A DNA stretch of 47,638 nt from an uncultured Clostridia bacterium (GTDB lineage Bacteria; Bacillota; Clostridia; UBA1212; UBA1255), in assembly GCA_947625435.1 (NCBI GenBank), contig CANQOI010000010.1, positions 1 to 47,638 on the forward strand, in the 5' to 3' direction. Positions 29,600-38,436 of the stretch are shown here, piece by piece. A model generated the notes under the pieces. The model was not told the origin of the DNA and did not search any database. It was given only the letters and a program-made list of their open reading frames with translations. Position numbers and translations under genes: made by a program. Within the stretch, counting starts at the first letter, position 1. Each line of letters starts with the position of its first letter.

Positions 29600-30598
29600 T
29601 CAGTTAAAAACGTCTTCAAGAACGAGCGCCGGGTCAGGTTCGGGACTTGACAGTGCGAATTCAGCGGCGTGATCGGCGGCGGCCGCGGCCCTCGCCTCTA
29701 TTTCATCAAGCTCTTTATCCGATGCAAAGCCCTTCTCTGTCATATAGCTTCTCATAAACTTTATAGGACAGCGCTTTTTCCATTCCTCTACCTCTTCGCG
29801 CGTTCTGTAAACGCAGGGATCGCCCGTCCAGTGTCCGAGCCAGCGGTATGTCTTGAATTCGAGGAGCGTAGGCCCCTCTCCGTGTCTTGCCCTGTCAACG
29901 GCCTTTGACACCGCCTTGAAAATATCGGGCACCTTGTTTCCGTCCGCAGTAGCATGCGGCATATCATAGGCAGCGCCCCTTACCGAAATATCCTTTACCG
30001 ACGTGGACTGCCACTGGGGCACCGAGATACCGTAGCCGTTGTTCTCACATACGAATATCACGGGAAGCTTCCAGACAGAAGCCAGATTCATGGATTCGTG
30101 CACCACGCCCTGATTTGAGGCCCCGTCTCCGAAAAACGATACGGCCACCGGCATTTTACCCTGCTCGGCAAGATCCGCGTGCATCATTTTGGAAGCCAGC
30201 GCAGCTCCCACGGCTATGGGCACGCCTCCGCCCACTATCGCATTTGCACCCAGATTTCCCCGTTCGAGATCCGCTATGTGCATGCTGCCGCCTTTTCCCT
30301 TGCAATAGCCCGTAGCTTTACCCATGAGCTCTGCCATGGCCCTGTCAAGGCCTGCGCCTTTAGCTATGCAGTGACCGTGTCCTCTGTGCGTTGACGCTAT
30401 ATAATCGCTGTCATCCAGAAAAGAGCATACCGTTGCCGGTATAGCCTCCTCGCCTATGCAGAGGTGTACGGAACCGCGCAGCTTGTTTGCCTCAAAAAGG
30501 CTGAGAGCCTTTTCTTCAAAGCATCTTATATCATTCATGGTCTCATATATCTGTAAGGCTTTGTCCCTGTCAAGCCTCACTCCTTTAGTACCTGCCAT
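29600..30598 (-). CDS. 2-oxoacid/acetoin dehydrogenase E1 alpha subunit
   Basis: A 332-residue thiamine-diphosphate subunit. It has RGSVHLCIGEEAIPATVCSF, HRGHGHCIAKG, GGSMHIADLERGNLGANAIVG (closer to acetoin dehydrogenase AcoA than to pyruvate dehydrogenase E1), the thiamine-binding GDGASNQG and ENNGYGISVP. The start at 30598 is chosen because GGAAGGAGAAG precedes it by seven bases; the frame open upstream to 30661 overlaps the previous gene. It lies 25 bases after the SucD-like gene and 17 before E1 beta. Substrate preference (acetoin, pyruvate or another 2-oxoacid) needs experiment; the AcoA-like segment and acetaldehyde-centred neighbours favour acetoin. Confidence 0.88.
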   Translation of the reverse strand: MAGTKGVRLDRDKALQIYETMNDIRCFEEKALSLFEANKLRGSVHLCIGEEAIPATVCSFLDDSDYIASTHRGHGHCIAKGAGLDRAMAELMGKATGYCKGKGGSMHIADLERGNLGANAIVGGGVPIAVGAALASKMMHADLAEQGKMPVAVSFFGDGASNQGVVHESMNLASVWKLPVIFVCENNGYGISVPQWQSTSVKDISVRGAAYDMPHATADGNKVPDIFKAVSKAVDRARHGEGPTLLEFKTYRWLGHWTGDPCVYRTREEVEEWKKRCPIKFMRSYMTEKGFASDKELDEIEARAAAAADHAAEFALSSPEPDPALVLEDVFN

Positions 30599-30623
30599 TT
30601 TGAATCTTCTCCTTCCGTAAGCC

Positions 30624-31502
30624 TCACTCCGATAAGAGCTGCTTCTTAACGCACGAAACAATATCTGCCGTGCTGTCTGCTATAATGACACCGGCTTCCG
30701 ACAGCGCTCTGATCTTTGAATCGGCGCTTCCCGTACCGTCCGCCGATACTATGGCGCCGGCATGCCCCATGGAACGTCCCTTTGGAGCATTTTTACCGGC
30801 AATAAGAGCGATGACCGGCTTTGTTATGCGTTTTTTTATGAGCACCGCCGCCAGTTCCTCCTCATTGCCGCCTATTTCACCTATCATTACGATCACTTTC
30901 GTTTCATCGTCCTCTTCAAACAGAGGTAAAATGTCCGAAAATGAGCTTCCCGCTATCATATCCCCGCCTATGCCCACGCATGTGGACTGACCTATACCGG
31001 CATTTGTGAGCATGAATACGGTTTCATAGCAGTTTGTGGCCGAGCGCGACATGAGCCCGACGCTGCCCGGCATAAATATCCTGTGAGCCATGAATCCTGC
31101 CTTTGACTTGCCCGGTGAAATGATACCGAATGAATTAGGGCCTATCACCCGCGTGTTTTTAAGGCGCGCGTAATGGTACACGCGCATCATGTCGTGAACC
31201 GGTACGTGTTCCGCTATCGTGATCACGAGCGGAATGCCCGCATCTATAGACTCAAGGGCGCCGCTCATCATGTGCGCCGCAGGCACGAATATGACAGAGG
31301 CATTTGCGCCTGTCTTTTCCGCGGCCTCGCGCACTGTATTGAACACCGGTACTCCGAGCACCTCCATGCCGCCCTTTCCGGGCGTTACGCCCGCCACGAC
31401 ATGCGTTCCGTATTCAAGCATCTGCTCGGTGTGAAATGTGCCCTCTCTTCCGGTTATACCCTGTACTATGAGGCGTGTGTTCTTATCGATCAATATGCTC
31501 AT
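30624..31502 (-). CDS. ADP-forming acyl-CoA ligase alpha subunit (SucD-like)
   Basis: A 292-residue subunit that binds CoA and carries the phospho-histidine. The Rossmann CoA-binding part has GITGREGTFHTEQMLEYG and GVTPGKGG. The ligase part has GQSTCVGIGGDMIAGSSFSD and MIGEIGGNEEE, and the phosphorylated His247 lies in GRSMGHAGAIV. The phosphate/acyl-site loop reads MSRSATNCYE where E. coli SucD has a Ser-Gly-Thr, hinting at a different acid. The start has GGAGG nine bases upstream and overlaps the SucC-like gene by 20 bases. Next to a CoA-acylating aldehyde dehydrogenase it would convert an acyl-CoA to the free acid with ATP formation. Confidence 0.85.
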   Translation of the reverse strand: MSILIDKNTRLIVQGITGREGTFHTEQMLEYGTHVVAGVTPGKGGMEVLGVPVFNTVREAAEKTGANASVIFVPAAHMMSGALESIDAGIPLVITIAEHVPVHDMMRVYHYARLKNTRVIGPNSFGIISPGKSKAGFMAHRIFMPGSVGLMSRSATNCYETVFMLTNAGIGQSTCVGIGGDMIAGSSFSDILPLFEEDDETKVIVMIGEIGGNEEELAAVLIKKRITKPVIALIAGKNAPKGRSMGHAGAIVSADGTGSADSKIRALSEAGVIIADSTADIVSCVKKQLLSE

Positions 31503-32712
31503 ATGATGCCGCCTCCTCTTTAAGCTTTGCGACTCCTTCGATCAGTCCGTCTGCGTATGCGACTCCCGGTATGCCCGATATGATATCAAGGCCTTTTGCC
31601 TTATTAGTGCCCTCAAAACGTATTATCACCGGTTTTGTGAGGCGCCCGCTTTCATAGGCCAGCTTTATGCCGCCTGCCACCTCGTCGCATCTCGTTATGC
31701 CGCCGAATATATTGATAAAGAGAAAATGCGTATCTTCGTCGCTCAATATGATGCGCACTGCCTCTTTAATACGCTCCGCGGTAGCGCCGCCGCCCAGATC
31801 GAGAACGGCGCGCACATAGATATGCTCCCGTGTGATCATATCTATGCAGCTCATGAGCATTCCGGAGCCGTTTGACATTACGGCTATGTCTCCGTTGCCG
31901 TCACAGGGAATATATAAAAAGTTAAACAGCTCGGCCTCCTTTGTAAGAGGGTGCCTGGGCATAGAAGATGCGTAATCCGCAAGCCACGCCTGGCGTTTAA
32001 CCGCGGAATCGTCTATGCTCACCTTTCCGTCAAGCGCTATGAGACGCATACCGTTCTCAGCGCTTTCGTCCTTACAGAGAGCGAGAGGGTTTATCTCGCA
32101 CAGCATGCAGTCATTCTTAATAAAAAGTCCGTACAGTGCATTCAGTATATCCCCCAATTCCTTTTGGAATGTTTTCGGGATATCAGGATATCTTTCAGAT
32201 ATTTTACCCGCGATATATGACGTATGATACGGGGCAACGCCCCCCTTCATATCGGCGGAAAGCGGCATGACGGGCGTTTTTAATATATTTTCGGGCGTAC
32301 TTTTTGCGGTTTCTTCTATATCCACGCCGCCCGACGGTGAAAATATTATCATTGGACACTTTGTTATGCGGTCGAGCATCACGGAAAGGTAAAATTCTCT
32401 CATCACTTCGGCCTTGCCCACTATCATGATGCTGCGCACCTTGTGTCCTTTAATGTCCATGCCAATTATATCATGCGCACATTTTACGAGCTCGCCGTCA
32501 TTTTCGGCGAAGCGTATGCCTCCCGCCTTGCCTCTTCCGCCTGTCATGACCTGAGCCTTGACAACTGCCGGATAGCCGATCCTGCGGGCGGCTTCGATAA
32601 GTATGCCGTCTCCTTTTTCCTCCAGCTCCCGGGCTGTTATATGTACGAAGCTCTGTACAGGCACCCCGCCGCTTTCGAAAAGCTCTTTTGCTTTGTATTC
32701 CATCAGATCCAT
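31483..32712 (-). CDS. ADP-forming acyl-CoA ligase beta subunit (SucC-like)
   Basis: A 409-residue ATP-grasp subunit that partners the SucD-like protein. It shows MEYKAKELFESGGVPV at the start, the nucleotide loop VMTGGRGKAGGIRFA, IIFSPSGGVDIEE, EINPLAL, and the C-terminal LDLGGGATAERIKEAV and NIFGGITRCDEVA segments. Length and motifs are those of succinyl-CoA synthetase beta, but no other TCA-cycle gene is nearby and the operon is a sugar/aldehyde one, so acetyl-CoA, or a related acyl-CoA, may be the substrate (inference). Its ATG follows the aldehyde dehydrogenase stop codon directly (TAAATG). Confidence 0.87.
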   Translation of the reverse strand: MDLMEYKAKELFESGGVPVQSFVHITARELEEKGDGILIEAARRIGYPAVVKAQVMTGGRGKAGGIRFAENDGELVKCAHDIIGMDIKGHKVRSIMIVGKAEVMREFYLSVMLDRITKCPMIIFSPSGGVDIEETAKSTPENILKTPVMPLSADMKGGVAPYHTSYIAGKISERYPDIPKTFQKELGDILNALYGLFIKNDCMLCEINPLALCKDESAENGMRLIALDGKVSIDDSAVKRQAWLADYASSMPRHPLTKEAELFNFLYIPCDGNGDIAVMSNGSGMLMSCIDMITREHIYVRAVLDLGGGATAERIKEAVRIILSDEDTHFLFINIFGGITRCDEVAGGIKLAYESGRLTKPVIIRFEGTNKAKGLDIISGIPGVAYADGLIEGVAKLKEEAASYEHIDR

Positions 32713-34104
32713 TTACAAAATATCTCCTTCTGCCGCAAATATCTCATCGTCGGAGGGAGCCTTTGCTCTCGGTATGCTGTAGGCTATACGCGTTATGTTG
32801 AGGAGATGCTTGTAGCTGAAATTCTCCGAGATTGAATTGTTGCCCCATGAACCGCATCCCAGCGTCGTTGTGGGTGTAAGGCTGTTGAAGAAGCTGCCGC
32901 CGTTCATCGTGGAGCATATCTGATTTATGAGCACACGGCATACGGTTATATGTTCTGCGGCATATTCTATATGCTCGCGGCTGTTTGAGTGTATTGAAAC
33001 GGAATGTCCGCGGCCCTCCACATTCAGGTTCTGCTGTGCTATGCTTACGGCATCCTCCCATGTTTTGTATGAATACGTTGAAATGACAGGGCACATCTTC
33101 TCCTTTGAAAGAGCGTCCTCCCTGCCGCAGGCATCGGCCTTTACGAGTATGACCTTTGTATCGTTCGGCACGCTTATTCCTGCCTTCTCCGCCACCTTGA
33201 GAGCGCTCTGTCCCACAAGATCCTTGTTCATTACGAAAGCGCCCTTGTCATTTTTCGTAAACAGTGTGTTCCTGAGCTTTGAAACGTCCTCGGGCGCGTC
33301 CAGATACGCACAGCCGTTTTGTACAAAAATATCTATTATTCTGTCGTAATCCTCCTCGGGCAGTATTATCGTCTGCTCTCCGGAGCATATTATACCGTTA
33401 TCGAAGCGTCTGCCCTCTATTATTTTAGGAGCTGCTTCGCTGTAGTCTACGCCCCTGTCTATTATGCACTGCACGTTTCCGGCGCCCACGCCGTATGCGG
33501 GCTTCCCGGACGAATATGCGGCCTTTACCATTCCCATGCCGCCTGTTGCCACGACTACGTCGCAGGCGCTCATGAGCTCAGCGGAGAGCGCCGATGTGGG
33601 CTCGTCTATGATCTGTACGAGATCCGCGGGAGCCCCCAGCTTCTCTATTTCCGCCCTGAACATATCCGTCACTACTCTGCCGCATTTCTTCGCTCTCGGA
33701 TGCGGCGCTATTATGACGGCGTTTCTCCCTTTTATAGCGTACATCGCATTGCACATAGGCGTAACTATCGGATTTGTGCAGGGAGTTATGGCGGCCACGA
33801 CTCCCATGGGGCGCGCCACCTCGGTAATACACGTTTCACTGTCTCTGCTTATGATACCCACGGACTTTTTGTCCTTCAGGTAATTCCAGATTATTCTCGC
33901 TTTTCCTTTATTTTTGTTGACCTTGTCCTCGTACACTCCCATGCCCGACTCCTCGGCCGCCATCTTTGCAAGATCTTCCGCATTGTCGTACACGGCTTTT
34001 GCGATAGCCCTTACTATCCTGTCTACGCTTTCCTGCGTCGCGGTGCGTTCAAATTCCGCCTGTGCGGCTCTTGCCCTGCTTATAAGATCGGAAACAGTTT
34101 CCAT
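32713..34104 (-). CDS. CoA-acylating aldehyde dehydrogenase (EutE/SauS/SucD-type family)
   Basis: A 463-residue NAD(P)-dependent enzyme that converts an aldehyde and CoA to acyl-CoA, or the reverse. The catalytic Cys240 lies in RFDNGIICSGEQ, and the cofactor region has CTNPIVTPMCNAMYAIKGRN and VVATGGMGMVKAAYSSGKP. The lack of the glutamate used by hydrolytic aldehyde dehydrogenases, and GSWGNNSISENFSYKHLLN near the end, mark the acylating type. In this operon acetaldehyde from DeoC is the obvious substrate; sulfoacetaldehyde or succinic semialdehyde enzymes are close relatives and cannot be excluded. The ATG overlaps the stop of the FadR-type gene. Confidence 0.88.
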   Translation of the reverse strand: METVSDLISRARAAQAEFERTATQESVDRIVRAIAKAVYDNAEDLAKMAAEESGMGVYEDKVNKNKGKARIIWNYLKDKKSVGIISRDSETCITEVARPMGVVAAITPCTNPIVTPMCNAMYAIKGRNAVIIAPHPRAKKCGRVVTDMFRAEIEKLGAPADLVQIIDEPTSALSAELMSACDVVVATGGMGMVKAAYSSGKPAYGVGAGNVQCIIDRGVDYSEAAPKIIEGRRFDNGIICSGEQTIILPEEDYDRIIDIFVQNGCAYLDAPEDVSKLRNTLFTKNDKGAFVMNKDLVGQSALKVAEKAGISVPNDTKVILVKADACGREDALSKEKMCPVISTYSYKTWEDAVSIAQQNLNVEGRGHSVSIHSNSREHIEYAAEHITVCRVLINQICSTMNGGSFFNSLTPTTTLGCGSWGNNSISENFSYKHLLNITRIAYSIPRAKAPSDDEIFAAEGDIL

Positions 34105-34757
34105 TATAACGATCCTTCCTTCTTTAAAATATTTATTTTGGCTTTTTCAATATGGTCTTTCATTTCTTCCGCCGCTCTTTCGGCGTCTCCTGCTTCTATG
34201 GCGGCGGCTATCTTCTCGTGATCCGCAACGGTCTTTTCACCCTGTCCGCTTATCGACAGGGTGGCATACATTCCGGAATTGAGTATGTCGCAGCACTGCT
34301 CCAGTATCGTACACATCGCCCCGTTGCCCGCCGCTTTCGCAACAGCAAGGTGGAATGCCTCGTCGCCGCTCACTCCGTATTCGCCGGATCCGAGCTCATC
34401 CTTCATTTTACGGATGGATGAATATATCGCGCGCATGTTCTCTTCCTTCAGCGCGCCGCTGTTTTCCGCCGCAAGGCGGGCCGTTTCACATTCTATGACG
34501 CGCCTTACGTCCAGAAATTCCAGGTGCGTCCTGCTGCTCACGAGACTCACGTAATTTCCGCCTCCCTGAACGGAGCGCACGAAACCCCATGCAGAAAGTC
34601 TTTTGAGAGCCTCTCTGACCGTTGTGCGTGAAACGCCGAGCAATACCGCAAGATCCCTCTCGGGCGGCAGTTTGTCCCCGTCCACGTAGCCGTTTTCATT
34701 TATCATTTTTATAACTGAGGAGGCCGTGCTCTCAGCCATGGTCTCTCTGATACTCAC
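34104..34757 (-). CDS. GntR family regulator, FadR/FCD subfamily
   Basis: A 217-residue transcription factor. The N-terminal winged helix has KLPPERDLAVLLGVSRTTVREALKRLS (about residues 29-55, quoted in part: LGVSRTTVREALKRL). The C-terminal FCD domain (about 80-212) has metal/ligand residues in DEAFHLAVAKAAGN and DHEKIAAAIEAGD. Such proteins usually sense small acids or sugars. The gene lies inside the catabolic operon and overlaps its neighbours on both sides by a few bases, so it is made with them. The TTGGTATTACCAA site at the operon promoter matches the TGGT-N3-ACCA pattern of this subfamily and is its likely target. Confidence 0.9.
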   Translation of the reverse strand: MSIRETMAESTASSVIKMINENGYVDGDKLPPERDLAVLLGVSRTTVREALKRLSAWGFVRSVQGGGNYVSLVSSRTHLEFLDVRRVIECETARLAAENSGALKEENMRAIYSSIRKMKDELGSGEYGVSGDEAFHLAVAKAAGNGAMCTILEQCCDILNSGMYATLSISGQGEKTVADHEKIAAAIEAGDAERAAEEMKDHIEKAKINILKKEGSL

Positions 34758-35809
34758 TTATTTATCCTCACCATCGCTTTGATCCTCGTGCCGCCGGTCT
34801 CATGTGCGTGCGCAAAAAATTCCGGCACATCCTCAAGCTCTATCCTCTGCGTTATCATACCGTCAACGGGAAGACCCTTCGCAAGATATGAAGCCGCCTC
34901 GGGAACGAGCCCGAATTCACCCATGACTCCCTTTACCGTGAGCTCTTTGGACACGAGCGTATCCACGGCGAATCCGTCAAGCGTTCTCTCGTAAAATGCA
35001 GGCATCGCCACTGTGCCGCGCTTTGCGGCTATGTTCATGGCTTCGTTTACTGTGTCCGCGCCGCCCGAGGATTCTATTACGAGATCGGCGCCCCGCGAGC
35101 CTGTTATCTCACGCACTCTGCGCACCGCATCCTCTTTTGTTGAATTTATTACGTGCGTAGCGCCGCACTGCAGCGCGGCATTAAGCTTAAAATCCTTTCT
35201 TCCTATCACTATTACGTTCCGCGCGCGCTTTATGCCGGCCAGAGCCGCGGCTCCCAGCGCTATCGCTCCGGTGCCTATGACCGCTACTGTTGAATTTTCT
35301 GTTATATCATACTTTTTGACCGCTCCCAGTGCTATTGAAAGAGGCTCGGCAAGCGCCGCGTGCTCAAGGCTCACGTTGTCCGAAATATGATATGTATGGC
35401 ACTCGGGCATATACATATATTCCGCGTAGCAGCCGTCCCAGCAATTGATCGTTCCCACCGATCTTATATCGGTGCATTCAAAACGGCGCCCGCTCCTGCA
35501 CATTTCACACTCTCCGCACGATACTCCGTTGTCCGTTATAACGCGGTCGCCCTTTTTAAAATTCTTTACGGCGCTCCCCGTCTCCTCCACTGTTCCGGAC
35601 CATTCGTGCCCTATGCGGCACGGATATTTTATCTCTCCGCTCTTTACGAAGCTGCTGTTTCCCGTATATATCGCTATATCCGTTGCGCATATACCCGTCC
35701 ATTCTACCTTTACGAGCACCTCATCATCTTTTAACGGGCGCATCGCGACTCTTTCAAGCCTCATATCGTTCGGGCCGTATACTGTTATCGCTTTCATTGT
35801 TCTGTTCAT
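34754..35809 (-). CDS. Zinc-dependent medium-chain alcohol/polyol dehydrogenase
   Basis: A 351-residue MDR-family oxidoreductase. The catalytic zinc ligands are Cys in TGICATD (near 40) and GHEWSG (near 68). The structural zinc lobe is CGECEMCRSGRRFEC (Cys near 97-111) and the NAD-binding loop is VIGTGAIALGAAA (near 173). It resembles sorbitol, threonine and butanediol dehydrogenases, so the substrate is open: butanediol to acetoin, acetaldehyde to ethanol, or a sugar alcohol would all fit the operon. It overlaps the FadR-type gene by four bases (ATGA). A rather distant AGAGGTGG serves the ATG at 35809. Confidence 0.88.
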   Translation of the reverse strand: MNRTMKAITVYGPNDMRLERVAMRPLKDDEVLVKVEWTGICATDIAIYTGNSSFVKSGEIKYPCRIGHEWSGTVEETGSAVKNFKKGDRVITDNGVSCGECEMCRSGRRFECTDIRSVGTINCWDGCYAEYMYMPECHTYHISDNVSLEHAALAEPLSIALGAVKKYDITENSTVAVIGTGAIALGAAALAGIKRARNVIVIGRKDFKLNAALQCGATHVINSTKEDAVRRVREITGSRGADLVIESSGGADTVNEAMNIAAKRGTVAMPAFYERTLDGFAVDTLVSKELTVKGVMGEFGLVPEAASYLAKGLPVDGMITQRIELEDVPEFFAHAHETGGTRIKAMVRINK

Positions 35810-35827
35810 ATATCGGCTGCCACCTCT

Positions 35828-36769
35828 TCACTCATCTGTATTTTTTGCGAGAAGCTCTTCTATTTCGTTTCTGTAGGGCATCACGGGCGATGTGCCGTGT
35901 CTTGTTACTGATATCGCCGCAAGCGCGCAGGCGAATCTTGCGGCTTCCTCTGTGCCCTTGCCCTCTGCTATCGCGGCAGAAAAGCCTCCGCAGAATGCGT
36001 CTCCCGCTCCCGTCGTGTCGACGGCCTTTACTCTGAATCCGGGTATCATTCCCCTGTAATCCGCGGTTTTTGCGTATACTCCCGCCTTTCCGAGGGTTAT
36101 GATAACGTTCTTTACTCCCATTGCGAGCAGCTTATCTGCCGCCAGCTCCGCGCTGCTCTCATCCGTTATATGCACTCCCGTATAATATTCGGCTTCTGTT
36201 TCATTCGGTATTATGTAATCCGTGTTTTTCAGGACCGTTTCGCTCACGTCCCCTGCGGGGGCGGGGTTCAGCACATTTATTTTACCGTATTTTTTTGCGA
36301 GAAGTACCGCCTCCTCCAGCGGCTCGTCGCTCGTTTCGAGCTGCGTCAGCACTACGTCGCACGTTTTTATTTCTTCCTCGGCCCTGTCGACTTCTTCTCT
36401 CGTTATAGACCTGTTTGCGGCAGTCAGCACTATTATCCTGTTCTCGGCGGTTTCTGCGTTTATTTCTATTATGGCCGAGCCCGTCTGCCCGTTTTTCTGT
36501 GTGTATACGTATTTCTGCGACATGCCTTCCTTCTCGTAATGTGAAACGGCTATACGGCTCATGAAATCCTCGCCGAGCTTTGTTATCATTATCACTTCCG
36601 CGCCGGCGCGCTTTGCGGCGGTCGCCTGATTTGAGCCCTTGCCGCCCGGACCGAATTTTATGCTGTTTCCCAGCACTGTTTCTCCGTCAGCCGGAAAATG
36701 AGGTGTCATTACGGCTATGTCTGTTATAAATGATCCCATTACTACGATTTTGCCTTTTTTTTGCGCCAT
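35828..36769 (-). CDS. PfkB family sugar kinase, ribokinase/deoxyribokinase type
   Basis: A 313-residue kinase with the ribokinase signatures GPGGKGSNQA (near 40-50) and DTTGAGDAFCGGF (near 250), where the Asp is the catalytic base, and the anion-hole region between. The start at 36769 has AAAGGA nine bases upstream; an ATG three codons earlier touches that site. It stands between the mutarotase and the alcohol dehydrogenase and downstream of deoC. The combination mutarotase, kinase and DeoC matches known 2-deoxyribose catabolism, in which the kinase makes deoxyribose-5-phosphate. Ribose remains possible by sequence alone. Confidence 0.87.
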   Translation of the reverse strand: MAQKKGKIVVMGSFITDIAVMTPHFPADGETVLGNSIKFGPGGKGSNQATAAKRAGAEVIMITKLGEDFMSRIAVSHYEKEGMSQKYVYTQKNGQTGSAIIEINAETAENRIIVLTAANRSITREEVDRAEEEIKTCDVVLTQLETSDEPLEEAVLLAKKYGKINVLNPAPAGDVSETVLKNTDYIIPNETEAEYYTGVHITDESSAELAADKLLAMGVKNVIITLGKAGVYAKTADYRGMIPGFRVKAVDTTGAGDAFCGGFSAAIAEGKGTEEAARFACALAAISVTRHGTSPVMPYRNEIEELLAKNTDE

Positions 36770-36770
36770 A

Positions 36771-37775
36771 TCAGTCATTCCTTTCCGAATTTCTCCGCAA
36801 TATGATCATTTTCCATTTTTTTGTTTCTCCGGCCGGCACGGTGACGTCGGCGCCTCTTTTTTCTGCGTTTCCCGGCGTGTCATATGCGCCCGTACAGAAC
36901 TCGGCGGCCACGTTGTACATATTCTTGAACGCTCCGTTGTTCATCCATATGCCGAGATAGTCGGTGCCCTCGCATTTTACGCTTATGTCCCCGTACGTGA
37001 AATATCCCCGGTACGGCTCTTTTATGTAAAATTTATATGCGTTGCGCTCGCGGCCGCTCATGAGCAGCCGGCTGCCGTTCTGTATGATCAGGCCGGTGCC
37101 TTTTTCCATGCTACCCGCAATGCTATCAGCAATGCTCCCGGCGATGCACTCGCCATTGTCCTCATAGGAGTCCGTGCCGCGGTCAAAGAACATGAGCTCG
37201 CCTGTGTAAATGCCTTCGTCAAGCTTTACTCTTTCGTATATCTCAGCTCTTAACATCATGTGAGACGCCCATATGGCTTTAAGAGGTTTTGACGATGTGT
37301 TTTTTACTTCGTATTCGATCCGGATCCCGTTTGCACGCCTGTCTGCGGGTACCTTTGCTGCATTCCCGTATTCCCTGTACTCTGTATATTTTTTTCTGAA
37401 TATATAATCTCCGTACGGTGACTCGGCTTTTGTGCAGAGCGCCAAGCCGTCCGGGCCGTTTGTTATTTCGTATGTATGCTGCATCCTGCATACTTCGCCG
37501 TGGTCCGGATACGGGCGTTCCGGGCTCTCCCACGGATCGATCGTGGGAAACATATCGTCAAATGCGGAGCATTCGCTGTCTACGTAGCTGCCGCCGGGTG
37601 TAAGATCTATGTATCCTTTTCCCGGCGCCTGCGCGAGCATTTCACGCTCGCCGCCGGGCGAGCGCAGCTTAAGGGACACCATTTTACCGCCGTCCGGTAA
37701 TATGATGCACTTCATATTGTCCGTTACGATATGTATCCCCTGTTTGTTTTTATACTCTGTATTTGTTATATACAT
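36771..37775 (-). CDS. Aldose 1-epimerase-like mutarotase
   Basis: A 334-residue beta-sandwich protein of the galactose-mutarotase superfamily that interconverts sugar anomers before phosphorylation. Visible segments are CIILPDGGKMVSLKLRSPGG at the start, a Phe/Asp/Pro-rich segment FDDMFPTIDPWESPERPYPD that includes a likely catalytic His (DHGEVCRMQH), and WMNNGAFKNMYNVAAEFCTG near the end. The best start is the ATG at 37775 inside the end of deoC (26-base overlap); a GTG lies at 37787. Short Ile-Ala-Gly-Ser repeats (AGSIADSIAGSMEKG) occur near 230. Deoxyribose is the probable substrate from context. Confidence 0.78.
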   Translation of the reverse strand: MYITNTEYKNKQGIHIVTDNMKCIILPDGGKMVSLKLRSPGGEREMLAQAPGKGYIDLTPGGSYVDSECSAFDDMFPTIDPWESPERPYPDHGEVCRMQHTYEITNGPDGLALCTKAESPYGDYIFRKKYTEYREYGNAAKVPADRRANGIRIEYEVKNTSSKPLKAIWASHMMLRAEIYERVKLDEGIYTGELMFFDRGTDSYEDNGECIAGSIADSIAGSMEKGTGLIIQNGSRLLMSGRERNAYKFYIKEPYRGYFTYGDISVKCEGTDYLGIWMNNGAFKNMYNVAAEFCTGAYDTPGNAEKRGADVTVPAGETKKWKMIILRRNSERND

Positions 37776-38436
37776 TTTCAGGCGCACCCTCTATTATGTT
37801 TATTCCCGATGAGGTTCCGAGTCTATCTGCGCCGGCTTCTATCAATGCCGCAGCGTCGGCATATGTCCTTATGCCCGATGATGCTTTTACATGAGTTTTA
37901 CTGTGATCGGTTATGGTTTCATACATGAGTTTTACGTCCTCTGGAGTTGCCACGCCCTGTGACACGCCTGTGCATGTTTTTACGAAATGAGCTCCCGCCT
38001 CGCAAGCGAGCTTTGTGGCTGTCACTTTTTCGTCATCTGATATGAGTCCCGTTTCGATTATGACTTTTACCGTTTTGCCCTTGACTGCATCTACAACTGC
38101 CTTGATCTCATTCTTTACATAATCGTAAAGTCCGTCCTTCAAAGCGCCTACGTTTATCACCATGTCAAATTCATCGCAGCCGTTGTCATACGCTTCCTCC
38201 GCCTCCGCAACTTTTATTTTTGTTGTATTGGCTCCGAGAGGAAAACCTATTACCGTGCATACTTTTACGTCAGTGCCCTTAAGAAGGGCCTTTGCCAGCG
38301 GAACATTGTACGGATTTACGCAAACTGACGCAAATTTATATCTTGCCGCTTCAGTGCAGAGCCTTTCAATGTCCATTTTACGTGCGAACGGTTTCAGATT
38401 TGTGTGGTCTACATATTTGTTGATTTCGCTTTTCAT
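37750..38436 (-). CDS. deoC: Deoxyribose-phosphate aldolase
   Basis: A 228-residue class I aldolase that splits 2-deoxyribose-5-phosphate into acetaldehyde and glyceraldehyde-3-phosphate. The Schiff-base Lys153 is in HFVKTCTG, the proton-relay Lys184 in HVKASSGIR, and Asp91 in EFDMVINVG. The start follows CGGAGG. It is the first gene of the eleven-gene operon. No thymidine phosphorylase, cytidine deaminase or phosphopentomutase is nearby, so the operon seems aimed at free deoxyribose (with the kinase) rather than at nucleosides. Confidence 0.96.
   Translation of the reverse strand: MKSEINKYVDHTNLKPFARKMDIERLCTEAARYKFASVCVNPYNVPLAKALLKGTDVKVCTVIGFPLGANTTKIKVAEAEEAYDNGCDEFDMVINVGALKDGLYDYVKNEIKAVVDAVKGKTVKVIIETGLISDDEKVTATKLACEAGAHFVKTCTGVSQGVATPEDVKLMYETITDHSKTHVKASSGIRTYADAAALIEAGADRLGTSSGINIIEGAPENVYNKYRV

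Noticed and set aside
30624-34104. Sulfoacetate degradation (SauS with SauCD-like ligase)
   Set aside because: Same enzyme families, but deoC, kinase and mutarotase in the operon and no sulfonate transporter or sulfo-lyase nearby make it less likely; not strictly excluded.
33319-34221. Plus-strand frame of 300 residues
   Set aside because: Antisense to the aldehyde dehydrogenase and regulator genes, with unlikely composition and no start signal.
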